The notes under the pieces: generated by a model
The model's database searches: none
Seen by the model: only the letters and a program-made list of their open reading frames with translations
Told to the model about the DNA's origin: nothing
Source of the DNA: Sedimentisphaerales bacterium
Lineage (GTDB): Bacteria > Planctomycetota > Phycisphaerae > Sedimentisphaerales > SM23-30
Assembly: GCA_028281535.1 (NCBI GenBank)
Contig: JANQJS010000007.1
Span: 1-45,782 of the forward strand
DNA length: 45,782 bases
Reading direction: 5' to 3'
Translations under genes and position numbers: made by a program
Shown here: piece after piece, positions 1 to 10,246 of the stretch
Numbering within the stretch: position 1 is the first letter of the stretch
How the letters are laid out: each line of letters begins with the position of its first letter

Positions 1-247
1 GAGAGGTGTCTCGAAAAAAGAGCGTCTCATTCGTTGTAATCGCATCGACAATTTTGTCACGAAGTTCTTGTTCACCGTCGTATCGCGCTTTGCAATAGAG
101 CTCACTAAAATCTTTGCATCCCGCCTCTTCAGCAACCGAAGACAAACGTGATTCCAGCAAATAGCTCTTGGTCTCATCCAGTTTAATACCGCAGAGATCA
201 TAGATGAACATAGACATGATGTGCAGTTCCTCTGCTGTTATATTCAT
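1..247 (-). CDS. cheR: CheR chemotaxis protein methyltransferase, N-terminal part (runs off the window)
   Basis: This is the first 82 codons of a SAM-dependent glutamate methyltransferase that methylates chemoreceptor signalling helices. Translating the minus strand from the ATG at 247-245 gives a start MNITAEELHIMSMFIYDLCG and then, near residue 73, ITTNETLFFRD, the hallmark of the CheR all-alpha N-terminal domain (TTNETxFFRE/D). The catalytic SAM-binding domain lies beyond position 1. The start codon overlaps the cheB stop by the ATGA tetranucleotide at 247-244, so the two adaptation enzymes are translationally coupled. The frame stays open to the window edge. Family identity is clear from the motif, and only the missing C-terminus limits the call. 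Confidence 0.93.
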   Translation of the reverse strand, partial: MNITAEELHIMSMFIYDLCGIKLDETKSYLLESRLSSVAEEAGCKDFSELYCKARYDGEQELRDKIVDAITTNETLFFRDTS

Positions 248-1311
248 ACGACTGCTCCGCGACAAATTTGTTTTTTGATTTCTAATGCAATATTATCTAA
301 AGAGGTGACAATATCCACCAATCCATTTTCAATCGGTTCACGCGGCATACCAAATACAACACAGGTTTCTTTATCTTGAGCAATAATCGGGCAACCTTGG
401 CGTTTTAACAATCGACAACCTAATGAACCATCATTTCCCATCCCTGTCATAATCACACCTAAAGCATTGGCTTTATAAACTTGTGAGATACTACGGAATA
501 AATAGTCCACAGAAGGTGAGCAACTATTCTCAGGTGGATCATCGGTGATCACTATTTTTACTTGATGCAATTCATCTTTAATCTTCATTTGCTTACCACC
601 TGGTGCGATATATACATGATTCGGTTCAAGAACCTGGCCATCTTCTGCTTCATGCACAGTGAGTTCACATTTTTTATTCAAATCATCTGCTAATGATTTT
701 GTAAAAACCGGTGGCATATGCTGAACAATTAAAACCGGAACATTTAGATCACAAGTTAAATTGGGAAGCATTTTTGTTAAAGCTTGAGGACCTCCAGTAG
801 AAATGCCTATAGCAACCACCTCTGGAATACCTGTCGTTTCATACTTATGCTGTGCAGCGACATTCGTTAAGCTTGAATCACTAGATTGTTTGTCTTTAAC
901 CCTATTGGCAAGCGCTTCAATTTTTGGAACAAGATCTTTATATAATTTTTCAATGTTCTCTTCAACACTATGCCCAGCAGGTTTAACAATAAAATCTACC
1001 GCACCTAATTCAAGAGCAGCCATGGTTGAATTTGCACCTTCCGTTGTAAAAGCACTTAACATGATCGCCATGACAGGACTATTTTTTTCTTTGAGTGCCT
1101 CTAGGACATCCAAGCCATTCATAACAGGCATTTCAACATCCAACGTGATGATGTCTGGCTTGACCTGCTCAATCTTCTCCATGGCAATCTGGCCATTGGC
1201 TGCAACACCAACAACTTCGACGTTTGGCATATCAGAAAGTACATCCGATACAATTTTACGGTAAATCGCTGTATCATCAACGACAAGAACTTTAATCGGT
1301 TCACTAATCAA
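244..1311 (-). CDS. cheB: CheB protein-glutamate methylesterase/glutaminase
   Basis: Cytoplasmic enzyme that removes receptor methyl groups, opposing CheR, and is activated when CheA phosphorylates its receiver domain. The 355-residue protein has the usual family length. Residues 6-125 form a REC domain with acidic pair D12-D13, phospho-acceptor D58 in TLDVEMPVMNG, and K110 in VKPAG. Residues about 160-350 are the esterase domain with the Ser-His-Asp triad visible as S171 (GISTGG), H198 (VQHMPP) and D294 (MTGMGNDG). It is the penultimate gene visible in the minus-strand chemotaxis cluster, 24 bases after the NIT receptor gene, and shares an ATGA overlap with cheR. All key residues are intact. 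Confidence 0.96.
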   Translation of the reverse strand: MISEPIKVLVVDDTAIYRKIVSDVLSDMPNVEVVGVAANGQIAMEKIEQVKPDIITLDVEMPVMNGLDVLEALKEKNSPVMAIMLSAFTTEGANSTMAALELGAVDFIVKPAGHSVEENIEKLYKDLVPKIEALANRVKDKQSSDSSLTNVAAQHKYETTGIPEVVAIGISTGGPQALTKMLPNLTCDLNVPVLIVQHMPPVFTKSLADDLNKKCELTVHEAEDGQVLEPNHVYIAPGGKQMKIKDELHQVKIVITDDPPENSCSPSVDYLFRSISQVYKANALGVIMTGMGNDGSLGCRLLKRQGCPIIAQDKETCVVFGMPREPIENGLVDIVTSLDNIALEIKKQICRGAVV

Positions 1312-1335
1312 TGAACGGTCTCCTACCCTTTGAGT

Positions 1336-3360
1336 TTAAATCTTAAATTGCCCCACCAGATCCTGCATTTTGTTCGCTAAGGAAGAAAGCTCCTGTCCGG
1401 CAACTTGCGTTTGAGTCGACCCCTTGGCGGTTTCTTTAGCTGCGGTATCAACTTGTGTAATATTTTTGTTAATCTCTTGTGTAGCTACCGCTGATTCGCT
1501 CACACCTTTGGCAACCGTATCTGTAGCTGATGCCACTTGAGCAATACTATCTGAAATTTCTTTTGTTGTTTTGTTCTGTTCATCAACCGCAGAAGCAATC
1601 ATATTGGAAGTACTATTCACTTCATCAATCACTTCACTAATTTGGTTAATGGATTGAACCGAATCTTGCGATGTTTCCTGAATGGCTTTAATACGATTAC
1701 TAATATCTTCTGTTGCAGATGCGGTCTGCTTAGCCAATTCTTTGACTTCGGTTGCAACTACAGCAAAACCTTTACCTGCTTCACCAGCACGTGCCGCTTC
1801 AATCGTTGCATTCAATGCAAGTAGATTGGTCTGTTCAGCAATTTCCTGAATCACTTCGATCACTTTGCCAATATCATCTGCTGCGGTGCCTAACTGGGTA
1901 ATATTGTGATTACTTTGCTGAGCAATCTCAGAGGCCTTTTTAGATATATTTGCTGCTTGTTCGGTATTTTGTGCAATTTCGGTAATCGTCGAAGTCATTT
2001 GTTCAACCGACGAGGCAACTGTTTTAACATTCTGAGACATCCTCTCGCCAGAGTTAGCCATGTTAGTCATATTTATAGACATCTCTTCGGTTGCAGAGGC
2101 CACGGTTGAAGACTGATTACTCATTTGCTCAGCACTAGTAGACATTTTTGTTGCAGTACCTGAAAGATTCGTTGAAGACTCTGATAATGTTTTTGCCGCA
2201 CTGGTGATATCTTTAATGATTTCATGAAGATTCGAAATCACTGTATTGAATGAGGTCGCAATCTGGCCCAATTCATCTTTACGGCTGTCGTCAATGCGTT
2301 GTGTTAAATCACCATCAGCAGCCACTTGAAATCCTTTAACTAGACTTCCATGAAAATCAAAAATAGATTTCAATGTACGAGAAGTCAAAAATAAGGCACC
2401 AAATCCACTAATGGTTAAAATCACTAAAAGAACAATTGTCAGTTTAAAAGCATTTTGCGCGGTCTCTTTAGCCATTGCAGCTTCTTTGACAAGCTGTTCG
2501 ACTAAATGATTTTCATTTTCTTTTAACGAATTAATCTTCTTGGTAATGGTGTCAAACCAGAAATCTGGTTCAATTCCAAACCCTCCCTCTGCCTGTTTGT
2601 CCATAGCCACTTGGCGAAGGCCAACAACTTCCTTGAAGACAGGTCGAGAGGTTAAATTTTGATAAAACTCAACATTGGCAGAACTTGCGAGATCAACAAA
2701 CTCTTTCAAGTAAGTATCCTGCTCGGTCACCAATCGAATGAATTTTGCATACATACCTGGCCCAAAATAATCACGTGCAAACGTATTGGTTAATACGGCA
2801 CGTTCGATGCCGGCACGTTCTTTTCCTTTGAGAAAATTACTGAATGCCATGATTTCATTTTTCATTTTTGGATCATTGGATATCCTCGCCATGTATGAAA
2901 TCGTATCAAGAATACTGGCATTCATCTTAGTATAATAGCTTAAAGCTTGACCTAAGGGCATCTCTAAAGCAGTAATGGCTTTACGTTTTTCTTCAATCTG
3001 TTTTAAAGCGTCTAAAGCGGAATTGTATAAGTCATTAAATCTTTGAGAGTAATGCTTAGGATTAAACGTCGCTAAAAACTCTTGGAGTTCAACACGTTTT
3101 GTATCGGTGACTTTATGTTGGGCAGGCAGTTTATCTGCGAACTTTGCCCCCTTACTACCGATAAACCCAGCGGTGGCACCACGCTCTTTTTGTGTTTCGT
3201 GCACAAGGTTTCCAAATTTGACAGCCAGGTTACAAAGCTCCTGGATATCAGACATGTTATTCGCGGTCTCTTTTTGTCTCATGGCATCTTTACCCTCTAA
3301 AAAGAGAATGATTCCAATCAACAGAGTCACCATCAATACAATTCGCATCCGAATCGACAT
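1336..3360 (-). CDS. Methyl-accepting chemotaxis protein with NIT sensor domain
   Basis: Transmembrane chemoreceptor of 674 residues. TM1 is near residues 6-23. A periplasmic all-alpha region, about 30-300, contains [14 protein letters not shown], the conserved start of the NIT (nitrate/nitrite-sensing) fold. TM2 is about 305-327, a HAMP domain follows at about 330-385, and the cytoplasmic coiled-coil signalling domain fills the rest. The hairpin tip reads [19 protein letters not shown], which binds CheW and CheA. NIT domains are known from nitrate-responsive receptors, but the ligand here is an inference. It lies between the dCache receptor gene and cheB on the same strand. Its signalling domain is almost identical in long blocks to that of the neighbour at 3406-5520. 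No CheR-tethering pentapeptide is present at the C-terminus, which ends LVGQFKI. Confidence 0.92.
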   Translation of the reverse strand: MSIRMRIVLMVTLLIGIILFLEGKDAMRQKETANNMSDIQELCNLAVKFGNLVHETQKERGATAGFIGSKGAKFADKLPAQHKVTDTKRVELQEFLATFNPKHYSQRFNDLYNSALDALKQIEEKRKAITALEMPLGQALSYYTKMNASILDTISYMARISNDPKMKNEIMAFSNFLKGKERAGIERAVLTNTFARDYFGPGMYAKFIRLVTEQDTYLKEFVDLASSANVEFYQNLTSRPVFKEVVGLRQVAMDKQAEGGFGIEPDFWFDTITKKINSLKENENHLVEQLVKEAAMAKETAQNAFKLTIVLLVILTISGFGALFLTSRTLKSIFDFHGSLVKGFQVAADGDLTQRIDDSRKDELGQIATSFNTVISNLHEIIKDITSAAKTLSESSTNLSGTATKMSTSAEQMSNQSSTVASATEEMSINMTNMANSGERMSQNVKTVASSVEQMTSTITEIAQNTEQAANISKKASEIAQQSNHNITQLGTAADDIGKVIEVIQEIAEQTNLLALNATIEAARAGEAGKGFAVVATEVKELAKQTASATEDISNRIKAIQETSQDSVQSINQISEVIDEVNSTSNMIASAVDEQNKTTKEISDSIAQVASATDTVAKGVSESAVATQEINKNITQVDTAAKETAKGSTQTQVAGQELSSLANKMQDLVGQFKI

Positions 3361-3405
3361 TGTTTACCTCGTGGCTTTAACACTAATTTTTCGACAGAGT
3401 TAGGG

Positions 3406-5520
3406 TTATTTAATTTTAAACTGCCCTACTAGTTCCTGAAGGCGACCAGCTAATTGAGCTAATTCCTGACCAGAACCTTGAGTTTGAGCAGATCCTTTCG
3501 CTGTTTCTTTTGCGGCAACATCCACCTGAGTGATGTTTTGAGTTATTTCCTGAGTGGCCACCGCTGTTTCACTAACACCTTTTGCAACTTCATCAGAAGC
3601 GCTAGCGGCTTGCGTAATGTTTCCTGAAATTTCTTTGGTGGTCACATTTTGTTCTTCCACTGCAGATGCAATCATATTTGAAGTCTTATTGACTTCTTCA
3701 ATAACGTCACTAATTTCATTAATAGATTTAACAGATTCTTGTGTGGTTTGCTGAATTGCATTCACTCGATTGCTGATATCTTCGGTCGCACTGGCAGTTT
3801 GTTTGGCGAGTTCTTTTACTTCGGTTGCAACCACAGCAAATCCTTTACCTGCTTCACCTGCTCGAGCAGCTTCGATGGTAGCATTCAAGGCTAACAAGTT
3901 GGTTTGTTCAGCGATATCTTGAATCACCTCAATGACTTTACCGATGTCATCTGCGGCTGTACCCAATTGACCAATATTTTCATTACTGGTTTCTGCGATT
4001 TGAGCAGCTTTCTTTGAAATACTCGCAGCTTGTTCTGTATTTTTAGCGATTTCAGTAATCGTACTGGTCATTTGTTCAACTGAGGTTGCGACCGCTTGAA
4101 CATTTTGTGACATTTTTTCACCAGAGCCGGCAACGGTATTCATGTTCACTGACATTTCTTCTGTTGCAGCAGCCACTGAAGAAGACTGACTAGACATTTC
4201 TTCAGCACCTGAAGCCATTTGCGAAGCGGTTTGAGTTAATTCCTTGGATGAATCAGTCAACGTATTGGCGCTTTGAGCAATATCACCAATAATTCGCTGA
4301 AGTTTTTGTACAAAAACATTAAACCAATGAGCCAACTCACCGATCTCATCATGTTCATTTTCTTGAAGTCGTTTTGTCAAATCACCTTCACCTTCAGCGA
4401 TATCCTGAATCATATTGACAGTTGCACGTATCGGTCTAATTAAAACAGAAGTGAACAACCAAGCAACAATCATAATAGTAATCGCAGAGATCACAATTGT
4501 TATAATAAATGTTTGACGGATAGAATTCACTGCAGCATAAGCTTCATCAGCGGATACACGCACAAGCATATTCCATTTCATACCCGGAAAACCCAAAGCA
4601 CCTTTTAATGGTGTAAAACCAGCGGCCTGATCGATCTCTTTACGAGCATGAAATGATCGCTTGATGCTACCATGTTCACCTTTGACAACACGTTGTGCCG
4701 CTTCGACATTTTTTTCGGCGAGATTGAATTTACCAAGAATGTTCATGTCTCGAACAATATCTTTCGTCCCTCTTTCTGTTGGATCATAATCGACAATAAT
4801 ATTTCCTTTATCATCTAATAATGTCAGCTCGGCAGATCCGAGATGACGCTCTTCCAATTCATGGTAATTGGCAGCGATAATTTCTTCAACAAGGCTAAAT
4901 TTGGCGACATTTTTCCAAATAGCAATAACATTGCCATCAACATCTTTGACAGGAGCAGTAAAACCAAGACACAAACCATCGCAACTGTAAGTCTGCTTGA
5001 CATCTTCATCGACATAGAAATGTTCAACAACGGTTCCAGTAAAACTACCATCTTCTGATTCATAGAAATTGGCATTTTTTGCATCGGTAAACCAAGAGGC
5101 ATTGGCAAAGTTTTTGTCATACAAAAACTGCGTATCAACGGCTTTCGCATCTTGATCTTTGTCATTAACAGCAATAACTTTACCATCCAGATCGACGAGA
5201 ATAGTTAAATAATAAATATCATAGGTATCCACATATTGATTCATCACCTGTGTGATAGGGTTTTCACTACCTTTACGATACCAGGTTGACTCATCATGAA
5301 TTACAGTATTTAAACCAAACGCCTGAACGTCACCGTAACGCTCAAAAAGATTACGATCAATTTTATCCCCAATTTCTTCAGCAATGACATAATAATCATT
5401 TGCCTTATCGGTAACAATATCTTCAGTAGATTTCCATGCAATAATCATCATCACCAACGAAGGTAAAAGACCTAAAAGTAAAAATAATGTCACTAATTTT
5501 TTTCTAATTGTTAATTTCAT
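3406..5520 (-). CDS. Methyl-accepting chemotaxis protein with dCache-like sensor domain
   Basis: Transmembrane chemoreceptor of 704 residues. TM1 lies near residues 9-30. A periplasmic module of about 300 residues follows, whose length and mixed alpha/beta pattern (for example [20 protein letters not shown], then [16 protein letters not shown]) fit a double Cache domain. TM2 is about 340-362, then HAMP (about 365-420) and the signalling coiled coil with tip [19 protein letters not shown]. Double Cache domains usually bind small solutes such as amino acids, but the ligand cannot be read from sequence. The gene is 45 bases upstream of the NIT receptor and 54 bases downstream of cheW. The signalling half closely matches the next receptor, so the pair probably forms mixed arrays with one CheA/CheW set. 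Confidence 0.92.
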   Translation of the reverse strand: MKLTIRKKLVTLFLLLGLLPSLVMMIIAWKSTEDIVTDKANDYYVIAEEIGDKIDRNLFERYGDVQAFGLNTVIHDESTWYRKGSENPITQVMNQYVDTYDIYYLTILVDLDGKVIAVNDKDQDAKAVDTQFLYDKNFANASWFTDAKNANFYESEDGSFTGTVVEHFYVDEDVKQTYSCDGLCLGFTAPVKDVDGNVIAIWKNVAKFSLVEEIIAANYHELEERHLGSAELTLLDDKGNIIVDYDPTERGTKDIVRDMNILGKFNLAEKNVEAAQRVVKGEHGSIKRSFHARKEIDQAAGFTPLKGALGFPGMKWNMLVRVSADEAYAAVNSIRQTFIITIVISAITIMIVAWLFTSVLIRPIRATVNMIQDIAEGEGDLTKRLQENEHDEIGELAHWFNVFVQKLQRIIGDIAQSANTLTDSSKELTQTASQMASGAEEMSSQSSSVAAATEEMSVNMNTVAGSGEKMSQNVQAVATSVEQMTSTITEIAKNTEQAASISKKAAQIAETSNENIGQLGTAADDIGKVIEVIQDIAEQTNLLALNATIEAARAGEAGKGFAVVATEVKELAKQTASATEDISNRVNAIQQTTQESVKSINEISDVIEEVNKTSNMIASAVEEQNVTTKEISGNITQAASASDEVAKGVSETAVATQEITQNITQVDVAAKETAKGSAQTQGSGQELAQLAGRLQELVGQFKIK

Positions 5521-5574
5521 TGAATTTCTCTCTTGTCGTTATTGATTATTATATAATTTATTAAATAAGGTTAA

Positions 5575-6045
5575 TTAACTTTGCAATTCTAAACTATTTT
5601 CTAAAATTTCCTGTGGAGTTAAAATGGCTAGCAGGTGGCCATCCATTTTGTATATACCTTGAAAGAAACGACTATCAATATTATTGATATTTGCTGGCGG
5701 TGCTTCCATTTCGGATTCTTTAAAGATGACCACATCTGCCACTTTATCGACGAGAAGACCAACATGTTCTTCTTCAGCTTTGATGATAAAGTTTCGACTT
5801 TGTGGGGTAATTTCAGATTCGCCCATACCTAGAATTCGACGCAGGTCTAAGACAGTCACGACTTCACCACGAAGATTAATTACACCTAGCACATCGTCTG
5901 GCGTATGAGGTACCGTTGTAATCTCAAGATGCTGGTTGATTTCCTGCACTTGCAAGATATCAATACCTAATAGCATCCCATCAATATAAAAGGTTGAGAT
6001 TTCTAACTCAGAACCACTTTTATTATGTCTTTTAGTGTCATTCAT
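5575..6045 (-). CDS. cheW: CheW chemotaxis coupling protein
   Basis: Cytoplasmic adaptor that links receptors to CheA in chemosensory arrays. The 156-residue protein is one CheW domain. It begins with a short polar tail, then ISTFYIDGMLLGIDILQVQE, PHTPDDVLGVINLRGEVVTV (the conserved GVINLRG segment that packs against CheA P5) and a C-terminal strand pair ending IYKMDGHLLAILTP. It starts 12 bases after the cheA stop, so the two are almost certainly co-transcribed, and precedes the two receptor genes. Length and motifs are normal for the family. Confidence 0.95.
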   Translation of the reverse strand: MNDTKRHNKSGSELEISTFYIDGMLLGIDILQVQEINQHLEITTVPHTPDDVLGVINLRGEVVTVLDLRRILGMGESEITPQSRNFIIKAEEEHVGLLVDKVADVVIFKESEMEAPPANINNIDSRFFQGIYKMDGHLLAILTPQEILENSLELQS

Positions 6046-6057
6046 ATTTATATCACC

Positions 6058-9000
6058 TCAACTAACCGTTTGATTGACTTGTGACAATCCTGCATTATGT
6101 TTTGATTGTTTTAGTAAGCGTTTAATCGATTCTAAAAGTTGATCTCGATCTAATTTCACCTGGTATTCATCCACGCCGGCTTCTTTACCGCGTTTTTGAT
6201 CTTCTTGTCCAGCTAACGATGTCACTGCAACCACAGGAATATGTGCAAAGCAAGGATCGGTTTTTACTTTATTGGTAAATTGCAATCCATCCATGTTTGG
6301 CATTTCGACATCGGTGACAATGATATCAAATTTCTGATCAGGATCTTGAAGTGTCTCCCAGGCAACCTGACCATCTTCGCAGCCTGTGACTTCATAACCA
6401 ACCGACTCCAGAAAGTTAACCATTTGCTGTCGGAAGAAACTAGAATCTTCTGCCAATAATACTTTAGGATGTGAATCATCTTCTTTTGCTTGAATCATTT
6501 CCTGTTGCTCCCATTCAGGGAATGCCTCTTTGGAAATTTCATAGACGTCGATGACGCGGACGGCTTTTTCATTGATAATCGTAGAGCCTACCACACCATT
6601 TTCACGGAAGGTTTTCGTATCGATATCCACAGGTATTTCATGAATATCAACAAGTTCTGGAGCGATGAGCCCCACTTCTTGATCACCGATCTTGAAGACG
6701 ATAACATAGAGCGATGTTGATTCAGGTCGCGGTTTGGCCTTAATATATTTATCCAAACTAAGAAGCGGCAGAGAAGTCCCGCGGTATTGGAGGACTTCCT
6801 GGCCACCGACACTATCAATCTGTTTTTCTTGTATGCGTTCAATTCTCGCAACAAAAGAAACAGGGATAGAAAAATGTTCATCTGATGCATATGAAAAGAT
6901 CATCGTTGACTGTGTCTCATCTGTTTGGTCTTCAGACACTTCCTGTTCAATATGATGTTCTTCAATTGCAGCTAATTTCATGTACCCGGCAATACCGGCA
7001 ACATCCAGGATCATGGCCACTTGACCATCGCCTAAGATTGTGGCACCTGCCAGGCATTGGGCATCTTTCAAGTGTTTACCTAAAGGTTTGACAACAATTT
7101 CTTTTGAGTCAAAGAGTTCATCAACAATCAAACCATATTTCAAATGCTCTGATTCAACGACAATGATATTTAAAGCGCCTGCAGTAGTATTATTTCGGCG
7201 ATCTTCGCCGCTTCGCATTTCAACGATGTCTTCATCGACAGGTTGATTTTCACGACGATCATCAACTTGCTGGCGATTATTAACTTGAAGTTGATTGGTT
7301 TCAGGATCGGCAAACATTGATTTATTATCAAGTACCTGATTCATTCTTAGCAGTGGCAATAGACGTCCTCTTAAACGTAAGACTTCAGCATTTTTGACCC
7401 GTTCAATTTTTTCAGAAACTTCTGAGGATTTAATGCGGACCAATTCACTGATATTTACTTGCGGTATGGCAAAACGATCTTCGCCACCTCGAACGACCAA
7501 GGAAGGGATAATTGCCAGGGTTAACGGAAGCTTAACGATAATCTCAGTACCTTTTCCAGGCGCAGTTTCGATATCGACTGTACCGCCCAGATTTTCGATA
7601 TTGGTACGAACAACATCCATACCAACACCTCGGCCACTGACATCTGTGACTTTTTCTGCAGTAGAAAACCCAGGATGGAAAATTAATCGAACCGCATCAC
7701 GGTCTGACATTTCTTCAGCCTGGTCAGTTGTAATGACACCTTTTTCAACAGCCTTGGTTTTCATTTTTTCAGCATCAATACCCCCACCATCATCAATGAT
7801 GGCGATATTTACTTTACCGGCTTGGTGGTATGCTTTTAAATGAATAGTACCTGTTTCAGATTTTTGCCGTTCTTTTCGTACTGAAGGTAATTCAACACCA
7901 TGATCGACAGAATTTCGGATTAAGTGCGTTAATGGATCACCGATACCTTCGATAATGGTTTTATCGAGTTCGACATCTTTACCTTCGATTTCCAGGTCAC
8001 ATTTTTTATTTAATTTTGAACTCAGATCGCGAACAATTCTTGGGAATTTACTAAACACTGAACCAATCGGCTGCATACGTGTTTGCATGATGGCTTCCTG
8101 GAGTTCACTGGTCACCTGATCAATTTTAGCTGCAACGGAATCAAATCCACTGTGATCCTTAGTGCTGGCAATTTGGATCATTTGATTTCTGCCGAGAACT
8201 AACTCACCAGCCAGGTTCATCAGGGTGTCAAGTACTTTCACATTGACACGTAAACTGGTCGGTGCAGCAGGTGCGGTAGATTTAGCAACATCTCCTGCAG
8301 GGCTTGCGGCTTGTGGTTTTTCAGGTGCTTCAGGAGCAGCCTGAACTTCGACAGAATCTTCTTTTATAGTTGCTTCAGCTGGCGTTGACTCTGGAACAGT
8401 TGTATTTGATGGCGACTCTTCTTTTATCCAATTCTTCTGATCAGCAGAAGCAATTAAGTTGATTTTATCTTTGTCTAATTTAAGTGTTTCAGCCAGATTG
8501 TCTCTTTTCCATTTTGATGCGTAAAGCAACATTAATGTCATTGAATCAGGTAATGAGCTGCTCAAGGTTCCCATACCTGCCGTACTTAGATAACTTTCAA
8601 CCAGTTCACCTTGAGAATATAATTCTTTGAGAAAATCCAACGGTTTTCTATTTTTGTCTTCAAGGTCTTGGATCATATCTATTTCTAAAAGATAAACATG
8701 CATCCCTTGATTTTGACGCGATACAAGCTCCAGCTCTTTGATCATGACAAAAGCCAGCCCGCCATTTGGATGAGAAACATCGACATCACGGTTCAGACTT
8801 TCTTGAGTTTCAGCAGACGCTTGTCCAGAAATGGCTTGCTTTAATGCTTGAATTTCATTTGAGACATCAATCTCATTGGAATTGGTCACATCGGCAATCA
8901 TGTTTCGAAGAACATCTGCCCCTTTGAGAAGAGGGTCTATAATCGCTGATGTAGGTACCAGCTCATTGTTACGAATCAAATTAAGAACATTTTCCATTTC

Positions 9001-9204
9001 GTGGGCTAATGAGCCGATGGATGTCAGGCCCAAGAAACCAGAGGATCCTTTCATGGAGTGAATTCCACGAAAGACCTTATTTACCAGTTCGGTGTCAAAG
9101 TTTTTTCCAGCTTCTTCGATTTCCAGGAAATCGTTTTCAACTTCAGCTAATACTTCATTGGCTTCTTCGATAAATGAGCCATATAAATCAAATTCTTCTG
9201 ACAT
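6058..9204 (-). CDS. cheA: CheA hybrid histidine kinase with two CheW domains and a C-terminal receiver
   Basis: Central kinase of the chemosensory array, 1048 residues. Order: HPt domain (1-110) with phospho-acceptor H49 in RGIHSMKGSSG; a poorly recognisable middle region ending in a Pro/Ala-rich linker (about 265-315); dimerisation P3 (about 318-380); HATPase_c (about 390-560) with HLIRNSVDHG, DDGGGID and VSGRGVGMDVV; a first CheW-like domain (about 560-760) interrupted by an Arg/Asp-rich insert containing DDRRENQP and SGEDRRNN; a second CheW-like domain (about 770-900); and a REC domain (about 915-1035) with TDVEMPNMDG. Classical CheA of about 650 residues has one CheW domain and no receiver. 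The REC may act as a phosphate sink or internal output. It lies 37 bases after the STAS gene and 12 before cheW. Confidence 0.95.
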   Translation of the reverse strand: MSEEFDLYGSFIEEANEVLAEVENDFLEIEEAGKNFDTELVNKVFRGIHSMKGSSGFLGLTSIGSLAHEMENVLNLIRNNELVPTSAIIDPLLKGADVLRNMIADVTNSNEIDVSNEIQALKQAISGQASAETQESLNRDVDVSHPNGGLAFVMIKELELVSRQNQGMHVYLLEIDMIQDLEDKNRKPLDFLKELYSQGELVESYLSTAGMGTLSSSLPDSMTLMLLYASKWKRDNLAETLKLDKDKINLIASADQKNWIKEESPSNTTVPESTPAEATIKEDSVEVQAAPEAPEKPQAASPAGDVAKSTAPAAPTSLRVNVKVLDTLMNLAGELVLGRNQMIQIASTKDHSGFDSVAAKIDQVTSELQEAIMQTRMQPIGSVFSKFPRIVRDLSSKLNKKCDLEIEGKDVELDKTIIEGIGDPLTHLIRNSVDHGVELPSVRKERQKSETGTIHLKAYHQAGKVNIAIIDDGGGIDAEKMKTKAVEKGVITTDQAEEMSDRDAVRLIFHPGFSTAEKVTDVSGRGVGMDVVRTNIENLGGTVDIETAPGKGTEIIVKLPLTLAIIPSLVVRGGEDRFAIPQVNISELVRIKSSEVSEKIERVKNAEVLRLRGRLLPLLRMNQVLDNKSMFADPETNQLQVNNRQQVDDRRENQPVDEDIVEMRSGEDRRNNTTAGALNIIVVESEHLKYGLIVDELFDSKEIVVKPLGKHLKDAQCLAGATILGDGQVAMILDVAGIAGYMKLAAIEEHHIEQEVSEDQTDETQSTMIFSYASDEHFSIPVSFVARIERIQEKQIDSVGGQEVLQYRGTSLPLLSLDKYIKAKPRPESTSLYVIVFKIGDQEVGLIAPELVDIHEIPVDIDTKTFRENGVVGSTIINEKAVRVIDVYEISKEAFPEWEQQEMIQAKEDDSHPKVLLAEDSSFFRQQMVNFLESVGYEVTGCEDGQVAWETLQDPDQKFDIIVTDVEMPNMDGLQFTNKVKTDPCFAHIPVVAVTSLAGQEDQKRGKEAGVDEYQVKLDRDQLLESIKRLLKQSKHNAGLSQVNQTVS

Positions 9205-9241
9205 TTTGCCGCTCCCAAGTTAAAGCGATATGCAATTATTT

Positions 9242-9553
9242 TTATTCATTGGATCCACGAACGGTGAAGTGTTCATCTAAACGCATCACACGAAACAATC
9301 CTTTAAAATCTTCGTTATCTGTGACAATCGATAAATCGCCACCCTTTTCTTTTAGACTCTTATGGCATACAATAAATACAGCAATACCCTTTGAATCAAG
9401 AATATCAACATCATTAAGGTCGATGACCAATTCGGTTTCTCCACCTTCGACCAGTTCCAATAACTCTTTTCTGAATTCATCAACACCTGCGGCGGTGATT
9501 TTTCCAGAAGGCCTAACCCACATTGCGTTGTCTTTTTTTTCTGCAGTTAACAT
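9242..9553 (-). CDS. STAS-domain anti-sigma-factor-antagonist-like protein
   Basis: Small cytoplasmic STAS protein of 103 residues, the class that acts as anti-anti-sigma factor or partner-switch antagonist. The switch helix reads VDILDSKGIAVF, with S54 in the position phosphorylated by RsbW-type kinases. It is the gene immediately upstream of cheA (37 bases) and follows a 247-base gap after an RsbW-like kinase and a PP2C phosphatase, the two enzymes expected to phosphorylate and dephosphorylate it. The partner could be a sigma factor, the RsbW-like kinase alone, or a diguanylate cyclase as in other bacteria. None of these outputs is encoded next to it. Confidence 0.88.
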   Translation of the reverse strand: MLTAEKKDNAMWVRPSGKITAAGVDEFRKELLELVEGGETELVIDLNDVDILDSKGIAVFIVCHKSLKEKGGDLSIVTDNEDFKGLFRVMRLDEHFTVRGSNE

Positions 9554-9800
9554 AGCACTAGTTCCTTAATAATTTCTTAATCAATTACACACCGATAGCA
9601 CATGACTCTTGCCGCAACACCCCTTAATCTTACTCAATCTAATGATCGACTAAAAATTCCAGTCAAATAAGCCATTAAACAATCGCAAATTACCTGTTCT
9701 TACGATTAATCATTGTCCTTTTTTTTATCAGGTTTTCTCTTAATTTTTTCACTGTTTCTATTCAATAAAATTACTTTTTATTGGTCCTTGAAATTTCGAG
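9554..9800 (-). other. Intergenic gap between the RsbW-like and STAS genes
   Basis: This 247-base AT-rich gap interrupts the otherwise tight minus-strand cluster. I see no credible gene in it. A TTGACT hexamer on the minus strand (9666-9661) stands 18 bases before TTAGAT (9642-9637), a weak candidate promoter for the STAS-cheA-cheW unit. No terminator-like hairpin was noticed. Confidence 0.35.
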
Positions 9801-10235
9801 TTATTTACAAACTTCTGATGCAACGGAAATAAAATTCTTTTCTAAGAATATATGGTTCCCTATTTCATTATATGACATTTTATCGGAATATATTTTCATG
9901 AGAGCAAGGCCTCGACCGCTTTCTGCCATGGGATCGATTTTATCGATTCGTGATGCCCAATCGAAACCTTCGCCATAATCAATGACTTCCAGGCTAATAT
10001 GTTTTTCGTTAATCTGACTTATAATTTTCACGATCTTCGTAGGATCTTTCAGTGAACCATGCGCCACGGCATTGAGCGTACTTTCCCTGAAAATTATTCT
10101 CAGAGAAAATAAATCGACATCCACTTTTTTATTCTGAACGAATTCGGTAAACGCATCATCAGCGACATCTAAATTATCTAGTTCGGCTGACATCTCAATA
10201 GAGATTTCATTTTGATTACTCTCTACATTAAACAT
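9801..10235 (-). CDS. RsbW-like serine kinase (HATPase_c), anti-sigma-type
   Basis: GHKL-fold ATPase of 144 residues, the size of RsbW/SpoIIAB anti-sigma kinases that phosphorylate a STAS partner. The N box is FRESTLNAVAHGS, with E51 and N55 as the catalytic and Mg-binding positions. The G1 box is VIDYGEGFD and the G2 region SGRGLALMKIYSD. No sensory or histidine-phosphorylation domain is present, so it is not a two-component kinase. It starts 11 bases after the stop of the REC-PP2C gene and so is in one transcript with it. Its natural substrate is likely the STAS protein at 9242-9553, by analogy with partner switches. Confidence 0.88.
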   Translation of the reverse strand: MFNVESNQNEISIEMSAELDNLDVADDAFTEFVQNKKVDVDLFSLRIIFRESTLNAVAHGSLKDPTKIVKIISQINEKHISLEVIDYGEGFDWASRIDKIDPMAESGRGLALMKIYSDKMSYNEIGNHIFLEKNFISVASEVCK

Positions 10236-10246
10236 TTTGAAGGCCC

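Noticed and set aside
803-1264. 153-residue open frame on the plus strand inside cheB
   Set aside because: It is antisense to the catalytically complete CheB, is Ser/Thr-rich low-complexity, and shows no domain.
7394-7843. 149-residue plus-strand open frame inside cheA
   Set aside because: It lies opposite the conserved HATPase region of CheA, whose frame is intact, so it is a shadow of that codon usage.
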